From the NCBI GenBank assembly GCA_013696915.1, contig JACCXR010000463.1:1-9656 (forward strand): 9,656 nt of DNA, written 5' to 3'. The notes under the pieces were generated by a model. The model saw only the letters and a program-made list of their open reading frames with translations. It made no database searches and had not been told where the DNA came from. This DNA comes from Euzebyaceae bacterium (GTDB taxonomy: Bacteria; Actinomycetota; Nitriliruptoria; Euzebyales; Egibacteraceae). Positions 4,238 through 9,656 of this stretch are shown piece by piece. How positions within the stretch are numbered: position 1 is the stretch's first letter; each line of letters opens with the position of its first letter. The position numbers were made by a program, and so were the translations under genes.

Positions 4238-6862
4238 TCAGGAGCGCCGGAGGAAACCCGCGTCCCGCTCGGCGACCGCCTCCTGCAGCTGGGCGTCGCT
4301 GACGAGCGTGAGGTCCCCGAACGCCTGGACGGGACCGACAACGACGTCGAACAGGTGGCCGGCCGTCTCCGGCCCGAGCAGGGCCGGGGGGTTCTCGACC
4401 CCGAGCTGCGGCGCGTCGTGCCGGGCCGACGCCACCGCGGCCGACAGCGCGGTCTGCCAGCCGTCGGGGTCCCGCACGTTCACCAGGACGACGCCGCCGC
4501 GGCCCGCGCCGAACCGCTGCCACAGGCGCGCGGCGATCTCGACGGCGGTGGCGGTCCGCTCCGGCCCCGCGACCCGCGACACCTGGCCGCCGGGGAACTG
4601 CGCGGCGGTGGCGTCGTCGACCGCCGCCCGGCCGCCCAGGACGATCGTCTCGTCCACGTCGTGCTGCGCGAGGAACTCGACCGTGTGCGCGTTGGCGGTG
4701 TTCGACGGCGTCAGGAGGACCGGCACGCCCGCCGCCGCGGCGAACGCCCCTCCGCTGATCGCGTCGGCGAACTGGTCGCCGCGGGCGACCAGGGCGATCG
4801 GCGGCGCGGCCGGGTTCTCGTCCCACACGGTTCGGGCGATCAGCGCGGCGGTGGCCTCCCGGCCCGCTCCGGCATACCGGCAGGAGTCGGGCAGCGGCGC
4901 GGCGCAGCCGAGGTCGCCGCCCGCGGCCCTGGCGGCGGCGGCGGCCTCGTCGGACACCGCCTGCCTCCCGCCGAGCACGAGGACGACCCCTTCGCCGCCG
5001 GTGACGCGCGCGATCTCGGCCTCGACGCGCGGGTCGAGCGGCCCGAGGCCGGACGTGAGCAGGATCGGTCCGCGGTCGCCGGCGAGGGCGGAGCCCGCGA
5101 GGGCGTCAGGGAAGCGGTCGGCGGTCGCGAGCACGACACGGCTCGCCGTGCCGTCAGCGAACAGCGCCCGGGAGGTCGCGACCGTCTGCGCGACGGGATC
5201 CAGCCGCCCGCCGCCGTCCAGCCGCCCGCCGTCGGTCAGCCCGCCGGGTTCGGGCTCGGGGTCTGGCCCCGGGCCGGGCGGCGGGTCGGTGCCGGGGCGG
5301 CACGGCCCCCCGCCGGCGGGCGCGACCGGCTCGGCGTTCACGCCGACCGCGTAGGTGATGCAGTCGTTCGCGTACTGCGGGTCGTCGAACGAGGAGGCGC
5401 TCCGCGGCACGCTCAGCGCGAAGTCGCTGTTCACGACCACCGCCGTGACGCGCTCGGCGTTGCCGACCCCCGTCAGGGTCGCGGTGGCGGCCCCGTCGGC
5501 GAGCGTGTCGTCGACGACCGTCCGGACCGTGCCGGCCTCGAGGGCGACGAGCGCCACGCCGCCCCCGACGCCCTGCGGCCCCTCGACCGTCACCGTGACG
5601 GTCGGCTGTGGCGCGACGTCGCGGAGTTCGTACGCGGTGTGGTCCAGGGTCACGTCGTAGCGGCCGTCGGACGGCACGGCGCCGCCGCGGGCCACGTCGG
5701 GGTAGGGGGGACCATCCGCCGGGAACTCGTTGTGGTTCCACTCGGCGGTGGCCGCCGCGAAGGCGACGAACTCTGAGGAGATCCCGCCGTCCTCTGCGGC
5801 CAGGGCCCCGTCGTAGCCGGCCAGCGAGAAGTTCCCGGCGCCGGCCGCGGCGATCCAGGCCTCGCGCACGATGTCCGGGCCGTAGCGGTCGGCCAGCCAC
5901 AGATTCCAGACGTACGCGCCGTACGCGCGGTCGAACCCGCCGGTGGAGCGGGCGAAATCCGTCAACGGCAGCCCCGGCAGGTCGGCGAAGTCGGCGACGT
6001 AGAAGGTCCGGGCATCGACGGCGGGGTAGGCCTGGGACTCCATCCACACCCCGCTCGCCTCGTAGAACCAGCCTTCGGCGGTGTACGCGAGGGTGAAGTG
6101 CGACAGGTGGTTGAACTCGTGCGCCGCGGTCGCCCGCAGCGCCCCGGCGGGCGTCGGGGGGTACCCGACGTAGTCGTTGTCCACCACCATGAAGCCGTGG
6201 AAGCTGTTGCACACCGCGGCCGACTGGCAGGAGTTGTCGGGGTCGGCGGCCGCGTAGCCGAACGCCCCCGAGTCGGAGAGCTCGGCGATGTAGACGTCGG
6301 TCCGGCCGTCGCCGCCCAGGGCGCCGTCCGGCGCCGGCGCGACCCAGCGGAGCTCGGTCACCTCCCTGGTCCAGACCTCCTCGAAGATCCGGCCCACCTC
6401 GACCGCGTAGGCGGCCGTCGCCGCGTCGGGGCTGCTCGGGTCGGTGACGTAGTGGACCTTGAAGTGGGCGGTCTCGATCGAGTCGACCGCGCTCGGCGGC
6501 ACGGTGTACCCGTCTCCGAACGGGTCCGCCGAGCCCTCGGTCGGCCGCAGGAAGTACGCGTCGGCCTCGCGCCGCTCCACGCCGTCCAGCGCCCCGCGGG
6601 CGACGAACAGCCGCTGGAGCGCCTCCGTGATCCCGCGGCCGGCACGGTGCCCGTGCCCGTCGTCGGCGAAGGCGTGGTCGTCCGGCACGGGCGCGAACGC
6701 GTCGCGCACGGACTGCAGCGCCGCCCGCGCCTGCAACGGCTCGACCGCCCCGTCGGCCGCCTCGGCGGCGCCGACCGGCAGGAACGGGAAGAGCAGGACG
6801 AGGACGGCGAGGATCCGCACGACGCGCGCGCTGCCCCCTTGCCAGAAGACCTCCCGAGACAC
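4238..6862 (-). CDS. Exported putative zinc metallopeptidase (MXAN_6640-like) with three cell-wall-binding repeats
   Basis: 874 residues starting at GTG. Residues 1-35 are a signal peptide (R13, R16, hydrophobic core 17-30, AEA before about A36). Residues 130-380 form a peptidase-like domain with HEFNH at 248-252, matching zinc-binding HExxH, in the context ATAAHEFNHLSHF, followed by WFYEASGVWMES (265-276). E268 is the likely third metal ligand, by analogy with gluzincins. This arrangement matches what I recall of the MXAN_6640 family of putative metalloproteases. Residues 400-510 look like a beta-rich domain. A Pro/Gly/Glu/Asp linker (about 524-541) leads to three cell-wall-binding repeat 2 units (about 558-650, 662-757 and 763-860). 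In Firmicutes such repeats bind anionic wall polymers. The protein is probably held at the cell surface and cleaves unknown proteins there. It sits between rel and the MBL/hisS pair, all on the same strand. Activity is inferred; family membership rests on motifs only. Confidence 0.85.
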   Translation of the reverse strand: MSREVFWQGGSARVVRILAVLVLLFPFLPVGAAEAADGAVEPLQARAALQSVRDAFAPVPDDHAFADDGHGHRAGRGITEALQRLFVARGALDGVERREADAYFLRPTEGSADPFGDGYTVPPSAVDSIETAHFKVHYVTDPSSPDAATAAYAVEVGRIFEEVWTREVTELRWVAPAPDGALGGDGRTDVYIAELSDSGAFGYAAADPDNSCQSAAVCNSFHGFMVVDNDYVGYPPTPAGALRATAAHEFNHLSHFTLAYTAEGWFYEASGVWMESQAYPAVDARTFYVADFADLPGLPLTDFARSTGGFDRAYGAYVWNLWLADRYGPDIVREAWIAAAGAGNFSLAGYDGALAAEDGGISSEFVAFAAATAEWNHNEFPADGPPYPDVARGGAVPSDGRYDVTLDHTAYELRDVAPQPTVTVTVEGPQGVGGGVALVALEAGTVRTVVDDTLADGAATATLTGVGNAERVTAVVVNSDFALSVPRSASSFDDPQYANDCITYAVGVNAEPVAPAGGGPCRPGTDPPPGPGPDPEPEPGGLTDGGRLDGGGRLDPVAQTVATSRALFADGTASRVVLATADRFPDALAGSALAGDRGPILLTSGLGPLDPRVEAEIARVTGGEGVVLVLGGRQAVSDEAAAAARAAGGDLGCAAPLPDSCRYAGAGREATAALIARTVWDENPAAPPIALVARGDQFADAISGGAFAAAAGVPVLLTPSNTANAHTVEFLAQHDVDETIVLGGRAAVDDATAAQFPGGQVSRVAGPERTATAVEIAARLWQRFGAGRGGVVLVNVRDPDGWQTALSAAVASARHDAPQLGVENPPALLGPETAGHLFDVVVGPVQAFGDLTLVSDAQLQEAVAERDAGFLRRS
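4283..5191 (-). repeat. Three cell-wall-binding repeat 2 units (protein-level)
   Basis: Units 1 and 2 show the full pattern: S-R-x-x-L-A-T/A-R-G-D-x-F-x-D-A-x-x-G, then PILLT or PVLLT, then V-L-G-G-R-x-A-V. Seen here are ATADRFPDALAGSALAG with VLVLGGRQAVSD (unit 1), and ARGDQFADAISGGAFAA with IVLGGRAAVDD (unit 2). Unit 3 keeps the RVAGPERTATAVEIA opening but has VRDPDGWQTALSAAV in place of F-x-D-A-L, and its LGG strand is degenerate. Three tandem units is the usual number for a functional wall-binding module. Confidence 0.85.
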
Positions 6863-6944
6863 GACGACCCGCTTTCGCTCCGCCCCGCCCGCCGGGGGGT
6901 CTCAGCGCAGTGTAACGCCCGCGGGATGCCACCCCGGTGGCGGC
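6863..6944 (-). promoter_or_regulatory. Gap between rel and the metallopeptidase: hairpin and possible -10 box
   Basis: Just after the rel stop, GCCACC and GGTGGC (6928-6933 with 6936-6941) form a short perfect dyad; it lacks a T tract, so it is at best a weak terminator or processing site. Further on, the minus strand has TACACT (6909-6914), a TAnnnT match that would start transcription near 6902 and leave a leader of about 40 bases before the GTG at 6862. No -35 box is evident. The gene could therefore be read from the rel operon, from its own promoter, or both. Confidence 0.3.
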
Positions 6945-9377
6945 TCAGGCGTCCGCCGGCGCTCTCTGGGGTCGGGGGATGACGCGGTAGGCGTCGTAGA
7001 CCGCTTCGATCCGCTTGACCTGCGCGATGATGTGGTCGAGGTGGGCGATGTCGGCGAGCTCGAAGGAGAAGCGCAGGTAGGCGATCCGGTCACGCTGCGT
7101 GGTCACCTGCGCGGACAGGATGTTCACGTGCAGGTCGCCGAGCACGGTGGTGATGTCGCGCAGGAGGTGCTTGCGGTCGAGCGCCTCCACCTGCACCGTC
7201 ACGCGGAACGTCGAGGGGGCTTTCGTGTCCCACCGCACCGCGACGAGCCGTTCGGGGTCCGTGCGGAGGTCGGCCGCGTTCGGGCAGTCGGCGCGGTGCA
7301 CCGACACGCCGCGTCCGCGCGTGACGAAGCCGATGATGTCGTCACCTGGCACGGGCGTGCAGCACCTGGCCAGGGTGACCCAGACGTCGTCGGTGTTCTC
7401 CACGACGACGCCGTCAGAGGAGCGGGCGGGCGCCTCGACGGCCGGCGGAGGCGGGATGTCCAGCTCCTCGACCTCGTCGGCGAGCCGGCCGGCGAGCTGC
7501 TGGGCGACCGAGACGGCGGAGACGTGCCCGTCGCCGATCGCACGGAGCAACGCGTCGAGGTCCTGGTGGTTCATCGCCTCCGCGACGGCTTTGAGCTCCG
7601 GCGCGCCGATCAGCCGCTTCCACCCGAGTCCCTGTTTCGCGAGCGTCCGGCGCAGCTCGTCGCGCCCCTTCTCGATGGCGTCGACGCGTCGTTCGCGGGA
7701 GAACCACTGCCGGATCTTCGACCGTGCGCGGGACGAGCCGACGAATTCGAGCCAGTCGCGTGAGGGGCCGGAGGCCTCGGCGCCCTTCGAGGTCAGGATC
7801 TCGACGGTCTCGCCGTTGCGCAGTTCGTGCTCCAGGGCGACCAGGCGCCCGTTGACCCGGGCGCCGACCGTGCGGTGCCCGACGTCGGTGTGGATCGCGT
7901 AGGCGAAGTCGATCGGCGTCGATCCGCGCGGCAGCGCCTTGATCTCGCCCTTGGGGGTGAAGACGAACACCTCGTCGGCGTAGAGGTCCAGCCGCAGGTT
8001 GCGCATGAATTCGCCGGAGTCCCGGGTGTCAGACTCCATGTCGAGCATCTGCGACAGCCACTGCGTCTCGCCACCCCCCTCCCGCCCTCCGCGGCCGGCG
8101 GGGGCGGCCGCCGCGCGCTTGTACTTCCAGTGGGCGGCGATGCCGTACTCGGCCGTCCGGTTCATTGCCTTCGTGCGGATCTGCACCTCGAGCGGCTTGC
8201 CCTCCGGCCCCACGACGGTGGTGTGCAGCGACTGGTAGAGGTTGAACTTCGGCATCGCGATGTAGTCCTTGAACCGCCCAGGGATGGGGCGCCACATCGA
8301 GTGGAGCGTGCCGAGCGCCGCGTAGCAGTCCTTCACCGAGTCGACGATGACGCGGATGCCGACGAGGTCGTAGATGTCCGCGAACTCCTTGCCGCGCACG
8401 ACCATCTTCTCGTAGATCGACCAGTAGTGCTTCGGCCGACCGGTCACCTCGGCGCGGATCTTCACCGACTTCAGGTGGTCCTCGACGTCGGCGACGACCC
8501 GCTCGAGGTAGCGGTCGCGCTCCGGCTGGCGGTCGGTGACCATCGCCTTCAGCTCGTCGTAGCGCTTCGGGTGCAGCGTCGCGAACGCCAGGTCCTCCAG
8601 CTGCCACTTGAACTGCTGCATGCCGAGGCGGTGCGCCAGCGGGGCGTAGATCGCCAGGGTCTCCTCGGCGATGCGCTGCTGCTTCTCCCTGGGCAGGTGG
8701 TGGATCGTGCGCATGTTGTGGAGCCGGTCGGCGAGCTTGATGAGCAGCACGCGGAAGTCGCTCGCCATCGCGATCAGCATCTTCCGGAGCGACTCCGCCT
8801 GCTGGTCCTCCCTGCTCGCGACCTTGATCCGATCCAGCTTCGTGACCCCGTCGACCAGGGCTGCGGCCTCGTCGCCGAACACCTTCGCGATGTCGCCGAC
8901 GGTCGTCGAGGTGTCCTCCACGGTGTCGTGCAGCAGTGCGGCCACGATCGTCGCGGTGTCCATCCCCAGGTCGGCGAGGACCTCCGCGACCCCGACGGGG
9001 TGGATGATGTATGGCTCGCCGGACCTGCGCGACTGGCCGGCGTGGGCGGCGTCGGCGACCTCGTAGGCGCGCAGGACGAACTTGACGTCGACCTTCGGGG
9101 AACTGCGCTTGAGCGCGGCCATGAGCGGCTGGGCGAGGTCGGGGACCTGTGGGCCGAGGTCGAACATCGGCAGCCGGGCCAGGACCGCCTTCACGCCGGA
9201 CTGGCGGGGTCGCGGCGGGCCGGTCGGCGGGTCCGGCGTCGCGGGCGTGGGCTCGGGGGCAGCGGCGGGGGGCGGCGCCGGCGGCAGCGGCAAGCCATGG
9301 CGCTGCTCCAGCGCAGAGCCGGCCGGGCCGCCCTCGGAGGTCACACCTCGTCCCATCCGTGTGTCGGAACTGCCCAC
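6945..9377 (-). CDS. relA: Bifunctional (p)ppGpp synthetase/hydrolase (long RSH, Rel type)
   Basis: 810 residues with all long-RSH domains. After a Pro/Ala-rich N-terminal tail (about 30-58), the HD hydrolase has R117/R118 and H126 (GEPYIIHP), H150-D151 and E154-D155 (LLHDTVEDT), and LADRLHNMRT (215-224), so the hydrolase side is intact. The synthetase has D337 (DIYDLVGIRV), RFKDYIAMPK (368-377, the RxKD form of bifunctional enzymes), Y381 and E397 (LEVQIRT). Then come TGS (about 463-530), a helical region, the zinc-finger/CC domain with C672-C673, H694 and C698, and a C-terminal ACT domain (about 724-800). It makes and degrades (p)ppGpp in the stringent response, sensing uncharged tRNA on ribosomes. 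The GTG start at 9377 follows the antiporter stop by 15 bases with only a weak AGG site; ATG at 9356 is an alternative that would lose seven residues. The name relA follows actinobacterial usage; rel would also be correct. Confidence 0.96.
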   Translation of the reverse strand: MGSSDTRMGRGVTSEGGPAGSALEQRHGLPLPPAPPPAAAPEPTPATPDPPTGPPRPRQSGVKAVLARLPMFDLGPQVPDLAQPLMAALKRSSPKVDVKFVLRAYEVADAAHAGQSRRSGEPYIIHPVGVAEVLADLGMDTATIVAALLHDTVEDTSTTVGDIAKVFGDEAAALVDGVTKLDRIKVASREDQQAESLRKMLIAMASDFRVLLIKLADRLHNMRTIHHLPREKQQRIAEETLAIYAPLAHRLGMQQFKWQLEDLAFATLHPKRYDELKAMVTDRQPERDRYLERVVADVEDHLKSVKIRAEVTGRPKHYWSIYEKMVVRGKEFADIYDLVGIRVIVDSVKDCYAALGTLHSMWRPIPGRFKDYIAMPKFNLYQSLHTTVVGPEGKPLEVQIRTKAMNRTAEYGIAAHWKYKRAAAAPAGRGGREGGGETQWLSQMLDMESDTRDSGEFMRNLRLDLYADEVFVFTPKGEIKALPRGSTPIDFAYAIHTDVGHRTVGARVNGRLVALEHELRNGETVEILTSKGAEASGPSRDWLEFVGSSRARSKIRQWFSRERRVDAIEKGRDELRRTLAKQGLGWKRLIGAPELKAVAEAMNHQDLDALLRAIGDGHVSAVSVAQQLAGRLADEVEELDIPPPPAVEAPARSSDGVVVENTDDVWVTLARCCTPVPGDDIIGFVTRGRGVSVHRADCPNAADLRTDPERLVAVRWDTKAPSTFRVTVQVEALDRKHLLRDITTVLGDLHVNILSAQVTTQRDRIAYLRFSFELADIAHLDHIIAQVKRIEAVYDAYRVIPRPQRAPADA

Positions 9378-9392
9378 GATACCTGTCGTCGG

Positions 9393-9656
9393 TCAGTGCG
9401 CGGAAGGGCCGTGGCGAGCGACGGCGCGGTCCAGGACGTCGCCGATCCGGGGGGCCTGGGCCGCGGCGAGCGGCCCGACGACCGCGAGGACGAGGACGTA
9501 GAGACCGGCGAACGGCCCGATCCTGGGGTCCAGGCCCGCGGCGGCGGCGAGCGCGGCGAGGATCAGCGCGAACTCGCCGCGGGCGAGCAGCGTGAGACCG
9601 GCGTTGACCCCGCGGCGGGCGTCCAGGCCGTTCAGGCGCGCGGCGAGCAGACCGGC
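9393..9656 (-). CDS. Cation:proton antiporter, CPA2/Kef type, C-terminal end (partial)
   Basis: The last 87 codons and TGA are present; the gene continues beyond the right edge. The segment NAGLTLLARGEFALILAALA (residues 18-37 of the fragment) is the conserved RGEF-containing helix of the Na+/H+ exchanger domain in KefB/KhtU-like antiporters. It is followed by a short loop (GLDPRIGPFA) and a final helix, GLYVLVLAVVGPLAAA, then a basic tail. No TrkA-N or TrkA-C regulatory domain follows, so this is the membrane-domain-only form, which often pairs with a separate regulatory subunit. It would exchange K+ or Na+ for protons in the cytoplasmic membrane. Its stop lies 15 bases before the rel start codon, so the two genes are probably co-transcribed. 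Confidence 0.8.
   Translation of the reverse strand, partial: AGLLAARLNGLDARRGVNAGLTLLARGEFALILAALAAAAGLDPRIGPFAGLYVLVLAVVGPLAAAQAPRIGDVLDRAVARHGPSAH

Noticed and set aside
5205..5295. Short GC-rich near-repeats in the linker-coding region
   Set aside because: They encode the Gly/Arg/Asp and Pro-rich linker of the metallopeptidase protein and are explained by low-complexity coding sequence.
4355..5776. Long plus-strand open frame antisense to the metallopeptidase gene
   Set aside because: Low-complexity translation without motifs, while the minus-strand frame has a signal peptide, HEFNH and CWB2 repeats.
6459..7763. Plus-strand open frames through the start of the metallopeptidase gene and the 3' part of rel
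   Set aside because: They cross two clearly coding minus-strand genes and show no recognisable domain.

Overview
The window is very GC-rich (I estimate above 70% G+C by eye; not computed), with the codon bias and long antisense open frames typical of Actinomycetota. The order relA/rel, metallo-beta-lactamase-fold (MBL) hydrolase, hisS is a familiar actinobacterial arrangement. The secreted proteins with cell-wall-binding repeat 2 and FG-GAP repeats suggest a deep-branching lineage such as Nitriliruptoria, Euzebyales or Egibacterales. That placement is inference; no marker in the window settles it.

Layout, right to left, because almost everything is on the minus strand. At the right edge is the C-terminal end of a CPA2/Kef-type cation:proton antiporter (9393-9656). 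Fifteen bases later comes a full bifunctional (p)ppGpp synthetase/hydrolase (6945-9377). After an 82-base gap with a small hairpin and a possible -10 box lies a large exported protein (4238-6862): an HEFNH putative zinc metallopeptidase of the MXAN_6640-like type, joined by a Pro-rich linker to three cell-wall-binding repeats. A glyoxalase-II-like MBL hydrolase (3478-4194) follows, and 13 bases later histidyl-tRNA synthetase (2208-3464). A 438-base non-coding stretch (1770-2207) separates hisS from a secreted seven-bladed FG-GAP beta-propeller protein (129-1769). At the left edge the plus strand carries the last 33 residues of a membrane protein (3-104) that converges on the propeller gene.

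The housekeeping core is stringent-response control (Rel) plus His-tRNA charging, whose failure is one of the signals Rel answers. The exported metallopeptidase between them is the odd one out. The propeller gene looks like a separate transcription unit, with its own candidate promoter and a long, possibly structured leader.

The most noteworthy signals are: a 14-bp-stem hairpin that contains both convergent stop codons (96-137); a perfectly spaced TAnnnT six bases before the ATG of two consecutive SD-poor genes (MBL and hisS), suggesting leaderless transcripts; the inverted and direct repeats in the 1770-2207 leader; and the metallopeptidase/CWB2 fusion inside the relA-hisS block. I found no CRISPR array, insertion sequence, tRNA, rRNA or clear defence or biosynthetic system.
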